Assembly: GCA_014802335.1 (NCBI GenBank) | Contig: JAAVCL010000003.1 | Span: 41,902 to 105,901 of the forward strand | DNA from: Bacteroides sp. | Lineage (GTDB): Bacteria > Bacteroidota > Bacteroidia > Bacteroidales > Muribaculaceae | Direction of reading: 5' to 3' | DNA length: 64,000 nt | In this document: one piece after another, positions 54,398 through 63,817 of the stretch | Numbering within the stretch: position 1 is the first letter of the stretch | How the letters are laid out: each line of letters starts with the position of its first letter | Notes under the pieces: model-generated | Told to the model about the DNA's origin: nothing | The model's input: the letters and a program-made list of their open reading frames with translations, nothing else | Database searches by the model: none | Translations under genes and position numbers: made by a program

Positions 54398-57300
54398 ATG
54401 AAAAGATCATTCCTTAGTATGCTTCTTCTGTGTCTTATGACAGTGATAGCGTATGCGCAGGATATCACGGTGCATGGAACGGTGATATCGCGTCAGGATG
54501 GAGAACCTTTAATCGGAGCCACCGTGATGTCGGAGGCAACTAAAAAAGGAACGGCCACCGACCTTGACGGAAATTTTGAACTTACCGTTCCGGAGGGTTC
54601 CAAAATTACGGTAACATACGTAGGATACAATTCAACCACACTCGAGGCACGAGCCGAAATGCAAATTTATCTTGATGAAAATGCAGCCGTTCTCAATGAG
54701 GTTGTTGTGGTGGGCTACCAAACAGTTCGTAAAGCCGATTTGACCGGTGCCGTTTCTGTAATGGATATGAAAGAACCCCTTTCAGAGAATTCGGGTAACA
54801 TCATGTCGTCAATGGCCGGCAAACTCCCCGGTGTGAATGTGGTGCCGTCGGCCGAGCCGGGTGCAACAGGTTCTATCCGCGTGCGTGGTATGTCGACGGC
54901 TAATTCTTCGAACGACCCCTTATATATAGTAGATGGTGTTCCGACCGACAACATCAATATAATCAATCCCTCGGATATCGAATCAATGCAGGTTCTGAAG
55001 GATGCTGCGTCGGCTTCAATCTATGGTTCGCGTGCGGCCAATGGCGTTGTGATAATCACCACCAAGCAGGGAAAAGGCGACAGATTGTCGATCAACGTTA
55101 ACTACGCGATTTCAGCACAGACCGTAGGTAAGACCTATAAGCTTCTCAATGCCGAGGAATGGGGCAATGCGTTCTGGACAGCCTCTTCCAATGCCGGAAT
55201 CAATCCGGGTCTCAATGCCGGCGCAGCTGCAATTTACGGCACCGGTTCAACTCCGGTTCTGCAGCAATACATAGCCGGAAATCCCAATTATCCCTCCACA
55301 GACACAAATTGGCAGGATAAGATTTACCGCACCGCATGGACCAACAATCTTACGGCCTCTATCGCCAACAATACAGAAAAGGGTTCCGTTCTTTTCTCTC
55401 TGAATTATATCAACCAGACCGGTAACCTTGAAACTTCATTCTACCGCCGATTTTCCGGCCGTATCAATTCGCGCTATGATTTCAACAAATACATCAGTGT
55501 GGGAGAAAACCTGCTGATCGCGCAATGGAAGAATCAGGGTGCCGATGTGTATGGAGCGCGTGGCATTCCGTCTCTTGCAATTCAGGCTCATCCGGCCCTT
55601 CCGGTCACCGGCCTTGACGGTGAGTGGGCAGTGCCTTTCCAATTGGTGGCCTGCGATAAGGAAAATCCGGTTCAGCTTCTTCAGAATGCTAAAGATAACG
55701 ATCACAATAACTGGCGAATCCTTGGCAATGCATATCTTGAAGTAAAACCTATTCAGGGACTCTCGATTAAAACAAACATCGGTATCGAACACAGTCAGTA
55801 TTTCAATGTTGATCTGGCTCGTCGCATCATGCCCACCGACCACAATTCCGTATCGTCAGCCTACGGAGAGGGAGACACATGGACCTGGACCAATACCGCC
55901 AACTATGTGAAGACCATAGCCGACAAGCACCATATCAATGCCCTTATCGGTACGGAAGCAATCTCATATAACTTCCGCGATCTCACCGGCAGCCGTCAGG
56001 ATTATATGTTTGAGGATACCGACTTTATGCAGGTAGGTGCCGGCGCAGGAACCCAAAACGCGGGTGGCGGACGCTCACAGTGGGGTGTTTTCTCACTCTT
56101 TGCAAAAGCCGACTATAATTTCGACGATCGTTATCTGGCTTCGTTCACCATTCGTCGCGATGAAAATTCACGATTTGCCAAGAAACACCGCGCAGGTGTC
56201 TTCCCGGCTGCTTCGGTGGCATGGCGCCCTTCAGCAGAACCATTCTGGCCACAGAACGATATTGTCAACGATCTGAAGATTCGCTATTCGTGGGGACAGA
56301 ACGGTAACGCCAACATTCCTTCTCTCTATCCCGCTTTCTCAACTTATCGTTACGACACAGGCAATGCCGGATATGACATCACAGGTTCTAACTCTCTTAC
56401 CACTGCCGGTATCGTGATTGCTTCAACCGGTAATCCTGATCTTAAATGGGAAACAACGACTCAGAACAACATCGGTCTCGACATGATGTTGCTGAACGGC
56501 CGACTCAATCTCACCGCCGACTATTATGTCAAGACCACACACGATATGCTCACCATTCCCCCTGCACTTGCAGTGGCAGGTGAAAATGCCGATATCTGGA
56601 TGAATACAGGAAAGATGCGCAACACCGGTTGGGAAGTATCTTTGGGTTATAACAGCCCCACCTACGGCGATTTTTCATGGAACGGTTCGGTGAATATCTC
56701 TCAATACAGAAATAAACTTCTCGAACTCAATTCGCGTCAGGAGTTTGTGGACGGTGCTTACGGTTCACGCCTGATGCCCGGCCAGCCGATGGGTATAATC
56801 TGGGGTTATGTGTGTGACGGAATATTCCAGAATGAAGCAGAAGTGGCGAATCATGCCACTCAGACCGGTGCCGCTCCGGGCCGTCTGGTCTATCGCGACC
56901 TTAACGGTGATGGTGTAATCACGGATGCCGACCGTTGCATAATCGGCAATCCCAATCCCGATCTTGCTCTTGGTCTTAATCTTGCCCTCCGTTACAAAGC
57001 CTTTACTCTCGACATGTTCTTCTCAGGAGAATTCGGTTTCGACATCGTCAACGACATGCGCAACCAGCTTTGCCTGATGAGTTCTTCGAACACTCTTACC
57101 AACCGTGGCCGCGACATTCTTAACGCTTGGACGCCGCAGAACACAAACACGACTATTCCGGCCCTTTCAACCGACAACTCCAATATGGAAGACCGCATTT
57201 CAAGCTGGAATGTTGACAACGGTTCTTATTTCAAGATGAAATACATCAAGCTTTCATATATGCTTCCCGAAAAAGTGGCGCGTGCCATCGGAGGCCAGAG

Positions 57301-57457
57301 CATCGATGTTTACGGACAGGTTGAAAATGTATTTACAGCAACTAAATTCAAAGGTCTTGATCCTGAACTTTTGCCCGGACAATATGGCATACGTGTTGAA
57401 GACGGCGGTTGGATTCGTCCGCGCACATTCACTCTTGGTGTTAACTTATCATTCTAA
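54398..57457 (+). CDS. SusC-like TonB-dependent transporter
   Basis: 1019 residues. Signal peptide (LLLCLMTVIAYA), CarboxypepD-regulatory-like domain (ITVHGTVISRQDGEPLIGATV), a plug with TGAVSVMDM and MAGKLPGVNVV...IRVRG, then a 22-strand barrel ending RPRTFTLGVNLSF. It imports fructo-oligosaccharides into the periplasm using TonB energy, capped by the SusD partner encoded next. First gene of the plus-strand half of the PUL. The SusC-SusD-DUF4960 order is that of the B. theta levan locus. Confidence 0.95.
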   Translation: MKRSFLSMLLLCLMTVIAYAQDITVHGTVISRQDGEPLIGATVMSEATKKGTATDLDGNFELTVPEGSKITVTYVGYNSTTLEARAEMQIYLDENAAVLNEVVVVGYQTVRKADLTGAVSVMDMKEPLSENSGNIMSSMAGKLPGVNVVPSAEPGATGSIRVRGMSTANSSNDPLYIVDGVPTDNINIINPSDIESMQVLKDAASASIYGSRAANGVVIITTKQGKGDRLSINVNYAISAQTVGKTYKLLNAEEWGNAFWTASSNAGINPGLNAGAAAIYGTGSTPVLQQYIAGNPNYPSTDTNWQDKIYRTAWTNNLTASIANNTEKGSVLFSLNYINQTGNLETSFYRRFSGRINSRYDFNKYISVGENLLIAQWKNQGADVYGARGIPSLAIQAHPALPVTGLDGEWAVPFQLVACDKENPVQLLQNAKDNDHNNWRILGNAYLEVKPIQGLSIKTNIGIEHSQYFNVDLARRIMPTDHNSVSSAYGEGDTWTWTNTANYVKTIADKHHINALIGTEAISYNFRDLTGSRQDYMFEDTDFMQVGAGAGTQNAGGGRSQWGVFSLFAKADYNFDDRYLASFTIRRDENSRFAKKHRAGVFPAASVAWRPSAEPFWPQNDIVNDLKIRYSWGQNGNANIPSLYPAFSTYRYDTGNAGYDITGSNSLTTAGIVIASTGNPDLKWETTTQNNIGLDMMLLNGRLNLTADYYVKTTHDMLTIPPALAVAGENADIWMNTGKMRNTGWEVSLGYNSPTYGDFSWNGSVNISQYRNKLLELNSRQEFVDGAYGSRLMPGQPMGIIWGYVCDGIFQNEAEVANHATQTGAAPGRLVYRDLNGDGVITDADRCIIGNPNPDLALGLNLALRYKAFTLDMFFSGEFGFDIVNDMRNQLCLMSSSNTLTNRGRDILNAWTPQNTNTTIPALSTDNSNMEDRISSWNVDNGSYFKMKYIKLSYMLPEKVARAIGGQSIDVYGQVENVFTATKFKGLDPELLPGQYGIRVEDGGWIRPRTFTLGVNLSF

Positions 57458-57475
57458 TCCTTTCAGCTCAAAACA

Positions 57476-59167
57476 ATGAAAACTATAAAATCATATATAA
57501 GAAAATCGATTTATGGCGCTATACTCGGCTCGATGACTTTGGCAACCGTGTCGTGCGACAATATTCTCGATACAAAACCACAGGGCGTTTTCTCGGCCGA
57601 ACAAATCGGCAACGATGAGGCAATCGACCTTATGACAGCAGCCTACGCAACCCTGCTTTGCCATTACTTCGGCAATAACGAGTCTTTTGCCGGTCCGATA
57701 AATAACTGGGTAATCGACCTTCGTTCCGATGATGCCCTGAAAGGTGGCGACGGCATTACAATGGAGGCTTACATGCATCAGCTGGAAATAGGCAACGTGA
57801 TGAACGACTCCCCTATTCTCGACTTCAAATGGCGTAATAACTGCTATTCGGTGGCACGCTGTAACACTGCTATCCGGGCCATTGCCGCCGCTTCAAATCT
57901 AAGCTCGGAAGATCAGCAATCTTTTATTGCCGAGATGAAGACCCTGCGTGCATATTATAACTTTGATATGTACCGTCTGTTTGAGAAATTCCCTTATATA
58001 GATGAGGATGCGAATCCCTCGGAAGTGCGTGCCGACCAATATACCCGCGCCGAAATTGTGGATATGATCAGAAAAGATCTTCGTGATGCCTACGACATTC
58101 TGCCGGCGAAACAGTCTCAGGCGGGTCGTTTCAACAAGTATGTGGCAGCCTCAATTCTTGCAAAAGTTGCCATCTATGAAAGCGACTGGGCCGAGGTGGA
58201 AAAATATGCAGGATTTGTGATTTCCTCAGGTCAGTATGACCTCTATCCAAACTTCCTTGATATGTCAAAGCCGGAAATGAACAACACTTACGAGTCGATA
58301 ATGGCTGTGCAGTTTTCTTCGGCAAATTCTCCCAACCAGTATAACTTCTGCAATTGCCTTAATTGCACATACAACTTCCTGGATGCCGATCACACCACAA
58401 CCGCTTATGGTAACGGTGACGACTTCTACCTTGCATCTCAGGATCTTGTAAATGCCTTCCGCACCGATGCCTCGGGTCTTCCTTATCTTGACGGGACACA
58501 AAATTCGGAAAATATTGACAAGGCCGACTATGCCGGAAATGTCGATCCTCGTCTCGATTTTACATTGGGTCGTATAGGAATGCCGTGGCGCGGTTATGAA
58601 TATACCGAACACTGGTGCCGCAACCTTGCCCTTTACGGTCAGTATTCAGGAAAGAAACCTTATCCGTCACCCGACAGTCCATACGTAGAAACCGGAATTG
58701 TGCCTTGGGGCGCCTCTTCGCTCAACTGTATCCTCATCCGATATGCCGACGTGATGCTGATGAAAGCCGAAGCCCTGATAGAGCAGAACAAACAACTTGA
58801 TGAAGCCCGGAACCTGATCAATCAGGTTAGATCCAAAGCAGCCCGTTCGGTCGACCCCTCATATAGCCCGATAGATATTGACCCCACTAAAGCACATTAT
58901 GCTGTCGGCCAGTATCCTGCTTCGGGGTGGAGTCAGGACTATGCACGCCGTGCGGTGCGTCACGAACGTCGCGTGGAATTGGCAATGGAAGGCCATCGCT
59001 GGTTTGACTTGGTGCGCTGGAACACAGCTGTTGAAACCGTAAATAAATATTATCAGTTTGAATCGCAGTTCCAACCTTACTATTCAGGTGCTCATCTTTC
59101 GGCTTCCGATATTTATTTCCCCGTGCCTTTGAGCCAGATTGAAAACGGTGGTGATTTATACAAGTAA
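57476..59167 (+). CDS. SusD-like surface glycan-binding lipoprotein
   Basis: 563 residues. Lipoprotein signal ending LATVSCDN, then the RagB/SusD fold of TPR helices with the usual N-terminal LDTKPQGVFS and C-terminal motifs (YADVMLMKAEALIEQNKQLDEARNLINQVR; ERRVELAMEGHRWFDLVRW). It forms the lid of the SusC transporter and binds fructan at the cell surface. It starts 18 bp after susC and is co-transcribed. Confidence 0.95.
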   Translation: MKTIKSYIRKSIYGAILGSMTLATVSCDNILDTKPQGVFSAEQIGNDEAIDLMTAAYATLLCHYFGNNESFAGPINNWVIDLRSDDALKGGDGITMEAYMHQLEIGNVMNDSPILDFKWRNNCYSVARCNTAIRAIAAASNLSSEDQQSFIAEMKTLRAYYNFDMYRLFEKFPYIDEDANPSEVRADQYTRAEIVDMIRKDLRDAYDILPAKQSQAGRFNKYVAASILAKVAIYESDWAEVEKYAGFVISSGQYDLYPNFLDMSKPEMNNTYESIMAVQFSSANSPNQYNFCNCLNCTYNFLDADHTTTAYGNGDDFYLASQDLVNAFRTDASGLPYLDGTQNSENIDKADYAGNVDPRLDFTLGRIGMPWRGYEYTEHWCRNLALYGQYSGKKPYPSPDSPYVETGIVPWGASSLNCILIRYADVMLMKAEALIEQNKQLDEARNLINQVRSKAARSVDPSYSPIDIDPTKAHYAVGQYPASGWSQDYARRAVRHERRVELAMEGHRWFDLVRWNTAVETVNKYYQFESQFQPYYSGAHLSASDIYFPVPLSQIENGGDLYK

Positions 59168-59201
59168 TTAAACTCTTCTCAATATTTTACCGAATTATCC
59201 A

Positions 59202-60671
59202 ATGAAGACTATTCTTAAATATATTGCAGGTGTCTCAGTGATCTGCTCAATGACACTATCTTCGTGTTCTGAATTTGAACCCGAAGGCTATGAAAACCTT
59301 CCCGATCTCCCCACGGTCAGAGAACTCCGGGCCTCTCAATCGGGTCATACTGTAAATGTAACATGGCAGTTGCCTGTGGCCTCCAATATTACCGATGTTC
59401 TTTTTATCCGCGATGCCAATAACAATGAGGCGATAAGCCTCGGTTCCTCAGCTCAGTCTTATGAAATCAAAGGACAGCAAATGGGTGTCGAGGGTCTCTA
59501 TACTGTAAAGGTATGTTACGATGATAAATATGTGTCGGAAGGTGTATCCACATCCTATACTCTTCCTGTTGAAGAACTTGCCGGGGTTACCAATCTCTCC
59601 ATAACAACCGACAAGCGAAATGTGACTCTTTCATGGAATGCTCCCGTATCAGACGAGATAACCGGCTATCGTATCGTTACAAACGGTGACGAGGCTGCTG
59701 CTATGATTGTGGAAGGTAAAGATATAACTACCGTTACCCTGAATGCACAGCCCATGGAGGTTGATCTCGTATATGACGTTCAAGCCATCTATGACACCTA
59801 TTATTACTCCACAAGTGCATCTGTTTCCACCAAGATTCCTTACATCACTCCAAAAATGGGTTATGTTATGACAGCAAATTCAATTGCCGAGTTGCCCGAT
59901 GATGATGAGCGGGCCGCCGCCTCATGGTTTGTGCAGCAGGAAAATGCAGACCTTGTTGCCGCAGCAGATCTTGCCAACATCACCCCGGATGATTATGCAG
60001 TGCTTTGGATCGAAATTGACCGTGTGGATCTTCCGATGGGTTGGGAAAACCTGCCTTCATCTCTTTCTTCCGATGAAGCGATAACCGCCCTTAAGGAATA
60101 TACGTCAAAAGGTGGTAACCTTTATTTGGCTAACTTCGCAACCCAGCTTACCGTTCCCTTAGGATTTGTTCCTGATAATATGGCTCCCACTGTTTATGGA
60201 AACGGCAATGGAGGCACCGGAAGCGATGTTTGGGTGATCAATCCTTTCCTTGGCGTAATGTTCCAGAATGGTGGAGACCAAGGTTACTACGACCGTTCGG
60301 AACATGCGATATTTAACGGGCTCACACTTGAAGATCCAAACGGATACGGATATCTGACACTGCCTCTTATAGGTCCCGGAATGCGTGAAGATCATAACTG
60401 TCTTTGGGATTGCAATATTTATGGAAAGGGAGCTTACAAAGATGTTATAGCCAATTTCGAAGCCACCACAGGCTCACTTGTGCTCGCAACCTGGGGGCAT
60501 GTGCAAGACCACTGTGTGGCCGGTCTGGTAGAATTCTTCCCGACTACTGTTCACGGTCGTTGCATTGCAAACGGTTTTGCGGCCTACGAATGGAATCAGA
60601 ATTCAGGAGCCAATCCATATCAGAAGAATGTTGAGAAACTAACTTTAAATATTCTTAATTATTTGAAATAA
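59202..60671 (+). CDS. DUF4960 surface fructan-binding lipoprotein (SGBP)
   Basis: 489 residues. Lipobox in SMTLSSCSEFEPEG, then two fibronectin-III-like units (TVNVTWQLPVASNITDVLF; NVTLSWNAPVSDEITGYRIV), and a C-terminal DUF4960-like domain rich in Trp and Gly (DDYAVLWIEIDRVDLP, GTGSDVWVINPFLGVMFQNGG, ATWGHVQDHCVAGLVEFFP). The equivalent protein of the B. theta levan locus binds levan at the surface. It does not catalyse. Its presence is the best hint that levan, rather than inulin, is the target (inference from family). Confidence 0.85.
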   Translation: MKTILKYIAGVSVICSMTLSSCSEFEPEGYENLPDLPTVRELRASQSGHTVNVTWQLPVASNITDVLFIRDANNNEAISLGSSAQSYEIKGQQMGVEGLYTVKVCYDDKYVSEGVSTSYTLPVEELAGVTNLSITTDKRNVTLSWNAPVSDEITGYRIVTNGDEAAAMIVEGKDITTVTLNAQPMEVDLVYDVQAIYDTYYYSTSASVSTKIPYITPKMGYVMTANSIAELPDDDERAAASWFVQQENADLVAAADLANITPDDYAVLWIEIDRVDLPMGWENLPSSLSSDEAITALKEYTSKGGNLYLANFATQLTVPLGFVPDNMAPTVYGNGNGGTGSDVWVINPFLGVMFQNGGDQGYYDRSEHAIFNGLTLEDPNGYGYLTLPLIGPGMREDHNCLWDCNIYGKGAYKDVIANFEATTGSLVLATWGHVQDHCVAGLVEFFPTTVHGRCIANGFAAYEWNQNSGANPYQKNVEKLTLNILNYLK

Positions 60672-60740
60672 GAATTATTAGAACAAATAATTAGTTGGAA
60701 CATGAGTTAATTAGTTATTGGGTAAATTAGATTGTAGGAT

Positions 60741-60778
60741 AATCCGCGGGGGCGGCCGTTTTTTCGCTTCCGCGGATT
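60741..60778 (+). terminator. hairpin between SGBP and GH32 genes
   Basis: aatccgcgg (60741-60749) and ccgcggatt (60770-60778), followed by tcttttatcc. It may end or attenuate the susC-susD-SGBP transcript before the last gene. Confidence 0.65.
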
Positions 60779-60853
60779 TCTTTTATCCCTAATGACTATA
60801 ATTTCTAAATTAAATTCCTGTAACTTTTCTATAATTTTACAATACCATAATAA

Positions 60854-63202
60854 ATGAATCATATATCCAACCTAATGCTTTCGATGCTGGTGACAATTCC
60901 GGTATTGAGTGTACAGGCAGATAGAATTACACACCTTCCCATGGAACCCGTTTCTCGCGATTTCGTGAAGGACACCGAGGGGAATCGTAATCTTCTTCTT
61001 GTTTCAAAATTTACACCCGAATCCCCACTGGGAGCAATCGGCAACGCCCTTCGATTTGACGGATACACCACATACGTTCAGGGCAATGTAAATGCAAGCG
61101 AAGAAGAGTTGAAATCACTTTCCGTTTCACTATGGGTTGCCCCTGAAACATACCCGGTGGTCGAACCCGACGTTCCGACTGATAAGAAAATATGTGTGGC
61201 AGGGACTTTCGATGAGGAGAACCGTAAGGGGTGGCGTGTGGCAATTGGCTATACAGGCAAATATGCATTTGAATGTTATTCAGGCGGCTGGAAAGTTACA
61301 GTTAATGCCTCGGATATAATTCCAACTTATGAATGGAGCCACATTGTGGCGGTTGCCGACGGGGAAACCAAGAAAGTTACTCTCTATCGCAATGGAAACA
61401 AAGTGGGCGAGGCCAATTGCATGGCTACAATTGATAATTCCGCAGAGAAACTTACCGTAGGGAAAGCCCCGGAAACAGTGATGAGCGGTCCTTTCACGAT
61501 ACAGATGTTCAACGGCCTGATTGATGAACTTGAAGTCTTCGACTCTGTATTGCCCGAAAGTCAAATAGCAATAACCACCGACAAAGAACCTGATTTATCA
61601 ATCCCCGAGTCAAGATATGCCGAACAGAAATTGCGTCCTCAATTCCACGGGATGCCGGCTACGGGCTGGACAAACGAGTGTCATGGCATGACTTATTCGA
61701 ACGGACAGTACCACCTGTTCTTTCAAAAGAATGCGAATGGCCCATATATGACGCGACTGCATTGGGGACACATCTCATCGCCCGATTTATTAAATTGGAC
61801 TGAGAATAAGGTGGCAATTGCCCCCGGCGACCCATACGATATAAAAGGATGCTGGAGTGGAGCTGTTGTCAAAGATCCATATCTTACCAACGACAAGGTG
61901 GGAGCCATATACACAGCCGTCGATTATGAGAAGGCAACTATCTGCCTGGCCACGGCAGATGATGAAGATATGATAAAGTGGACAAAGGATTCATCCAATC
62001 CGCTGATAAACGGTCGTCCTTCAGGACTGAGCGATGATTTCAGAGACCCTTATTTTTTCAGAAATGGAAATGACGCTTACATAATAGTCGGAACTTCAAA
62101 AGATAATCTTGGGGCTGCCACTCTTCATAAAATGGATCCTGCCACCCGCCGTTTCTCGAATGATGGTAAAATCTTTTTTGCAGCCACTGATGCCCGCACA
62201 CAGGGAACTTTCTGGGAAATGCCCAATCTCACCCCAATGGGTGATGGGAAATGGCTTTTTACAGTCACCCCTTTGGGTATGGCAGATGGTGTGAAATGTC
62301 TGTATTGGGTTGGCACGATTGCCAACGACGGGACATTCAATCCTGTTGTCGGCCCCGGGCAGTTAGAACTTAACTCTCGTGATGGCTTCGGTCTTCTTTC
62401 CCCCACAATTTTTCAGAAAGATGATAAGACAATTGCTCTCGGCATAGTGCCCGACAAACTCCCCGGCTCGGAGAATTATATGCTTGGTTGGGCGCACTGC
62501 TATTCTCTGCCCCGCGAAATTGAATTAGATGACCGGAATAATCTTGTTCAGCGCCCATATTCAAAAGTATCCGACATGTATTCCGGTGGTTTTTCAGCCG
62601 GCGAGCAAACACTTGTAGGTGAACTCCCCCTTGAAGGAATTTCAGGCCGTCAGGTGGAAATCAAAGCTGAATTTAAGGTTGGTGCCGTGCCTTTCGGAAT
62701 CCGCTTTTTCGGCAATGGTAAGATTTATTATAATCCCGCTGCCGGAGAACTTGTGGCCGATTTTAGAGATATTCCCAGAATTATCAATGATTACGGAACC
62801 TACTCCGGCCTATATCGGATGAAACTTCCTGAAGGGGTGCAGCAAGACTCTCTCATGACCATAGATTTATTTATTGACGGTTCGATAATTGATATTTTCA
62901 TAAACGACCGTTATGCACAATCAATACGCCTGTTTGCAAACGACACAGTGCCCGAAGAATACTCATTATATTCTGAAGGACCTGTGACACTTAAGAGTGT
63001 GGAGGCAAACCTTCTCCGCGCTGGAGCAGGCATAGAAGGCATCGATGATGATTCTATGGAGATTAGCAAAAATAAAAGTGGTAACGTCTATGACCTCTCC
63101 GGCAGAATAGTAGGTAACTACCGGAGTGGGTCAAAAATAACAGAAACAATTGATTCCGAAGTCTATATAATTGATGGAAAAAAGGTTATGATAACTCGCT
63201 GA
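60854..63202 (+). CDS. LamG-GH32 fructanase with altered nucleophile motif and T9SS-like tail
   Basis: 782 residues. Signal peptide (MLSMLVTIPVLSVQA), no lipobox. Residues about 60-235 form a LamG/concanavalin-like domain (ALRFDGYTTYVQG...LSVSLWVAPETY; GLIDELEVFDSVL). The GH32 propeller begins at GWTNECHGMTY (271-281) where the family norm is WMNDPNG, so Glu275 stands in the nucleophile position. FRDPYFF (RDP 397-399) and WEMPNLT (Glu455) keep the other two catalytic sites. The C-terminus (NVYDLSGRIVG...VYIIDGKKVMITR) looks like a T9SS type A sorting tail. It is the last PUL gene, probably the surface endo-acting or branch-specific enzyme. Confidence 0.85.
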   Translation: MNHISNLMLSMLVTIPVLSVQADRITHLPMEPVSRDFVKDTEGNRNLLLVSKFTPESPLGAIGNALRFDGYTTYVQGNVNASEEELKSLSVSLWVAPETYPVVEPDVPTDKKICVAGTFDEENRKGWRVAIGYTGKYAFECYSGGWKVTVNASDIIPTYEWSHIVAVADGETKKVTLYRNGNKVGEANCMATIDNSAEKLTVGKAPETVMSGPFTIQMFNGLIDELEVFDSVLPESQIAITTDKEPDLSIPESRYAEQKLRPQFHGMPATGWTNECHGMTYSNGQYHLFFQKNANGPYMTRLHWGHISSPDLLNWTENKVAIAPGDPYDIKGCWSGAVVKDPYLTNDKVGAIYTAVDYEKATICLATADDEDMIKWTKDSSNPLINGRPSGLSDDFRDPYFFRNGNDAYIIVGTSKDNLGAATLHKMDPATRRFSNDGKIFFAATDARTQGTFWEMPNLTPMGDGKWLFTVTPLGMADGVKCLYWVGTIANDGTFNPVVGPGQLELNSRDGFGLLSPTIFQKDDKTIALGIVPDKLPGSENYMLGWAHCYSLPREIELDDRNNLVQRPYSKVSDMYSGGFSAGEQTLVGELPLEGISGRQVEIKAEFKVGAVPFGIRFFGNGKIYYNPAAGELVADFRDIPRIINDYGTYSGLYRMKLPEGVQQDSLMTIDLFIDGSIIDIFINDRYAQSIRLFANDTVPEEYSLYSEGPVTLKSVEANLLRAGAGIEGIDDDSMEISKNKSGNVYDLSGRIVGNYRSGSKITETIDSEVYIIDGKKVMITR

Positions 63203-63252
63203 TAAAAATTGCCGAATGAGTCAAAAACGGTGCGAACAGCCTTAACAATCAT

Positions 63253-63306
63253 AAAACGCCACGCAATTGGTCAAAATGTATACCAACATCGTGGCGTTTT
63301 TCTTTT
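63253..63306 (+). terminator. terminator of the fructan PUL
   Basis: aaaacgccacg (63253-63263) pairs with cgtggcgtttt (63290-63300), followed by tctttt. It lies 50 bp past the GH32 stop. Confidence 0.8.
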
Positions 63307-63351
63307 AAATTAATAGATTTTATAGTTGAAAATATGAAAATTAGATAACGA

Positions 63352-63413
63352 AAAAAGTGTCCTCCCATTGGTAAAAAGTGTCCTCCCATTGGTAAAAAGT
63401 GTCCTCCCATTGG
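63352..63413. repeat. three 21-bp tandem repeats
   Basis: aaaaagtgtcctcccattgg+t is repeated at 63352, 63373 and 63394. On the minus strand it would read (QWEDTFY)n, but there is no other coding sign. Confidence 0.9.
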
Positions 63414-63480
63414 AAGAAGGAATTTAGCGGGCTAAACGACTGATGAACAATTTCAAAGACATCAAAAAATCCGCGACAAA

Positions 63481-63560
63481 TGTAGGGACATGGCGTGCCA
63501 TGTCTGAACGTTGAGGCGGGTAAAGCGACGGTGCTTATCCAGACGTGGCACGTCCCTACA
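63481..63560. repeat. REP-like element sharing the TGTAGGGAC head
   Basis: tgtagggacatggcgtgcca... at 63481-63506 contains a perfect small palindrome (acatggc-gt-gccatgt). It is mirrored imperfectly by cagacgtggcacgtccctac+a at 63540-63560. Same layout as 48232-48352. Confidence 0.75.
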
Positions 63561-63597
63561 CTCGTCCGGTAACGAATAGTCCCCAAAATTTCTTTCC

Positions 63598-63804
63598 TCA
63601 TTGGGTCTCTCTCAGTTCCTCTATCAATTCTTCAAGGATATAATCATCGCTCATAAGTTGCAGACCATATTTCGGGTCTGTCATTTGCTCATATACTTTA
63701 GTACTGTAATAAAGGTCAAGGGCACGCTCAGACGATATTTTCAGTGTATCAGCCAAGAGCATAATTATTCGGCTTTGCTTTCGCCATAGTACATTGTCTC
63801 TCAT
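63598..63804 (-). CDS. DUF3791-type small protein
   Basis: 68 residues: LWRKQSRIIMLLADTLKISSERALDLYYSTKVYEQMTDPKYGLQ... matches the helical pattern of DUF3791 proteins, which usually lie beside a DUF3990 gene in Bacteroidota. The start ATG at 63804 is 13 bp after the stop of the DUF3990-like gene, so they form an operon. Pairs of this kind are often suspected to be toxin-antitoxin or accessory modules, but no function is established. Confidence 0.75.
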   Translation of the reverse strand: MRDNVLWRKQSRIIMLLADTLKISSERALDLYYSTKVYEQMTDPKYGLQLMSDDYILEELIEELRETQ

Positions 63805-63817
63805 ACGTTATAACCCT

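Larger units (their letters stand above)
63203..63597. other. repeat-filled gap after the PUL
   Basis: 395 bp with no gene. In order: a terminator (63253-63306), three 21-bp tandem repeats (63352-63413), a segment matching the MITE-like element inverted (63415-63469), and a REP-like palindrome (63481-63560). The listed 86-residue ORF across it is a product of these repeats. Confidence 0.8.

Noticed and set aside
63341-63601. 86-residue ORF with QWEDTFY repeats
   Set aside because: It is composed of a 21-bp tandem repeat plus REP and MITE-like DNA.
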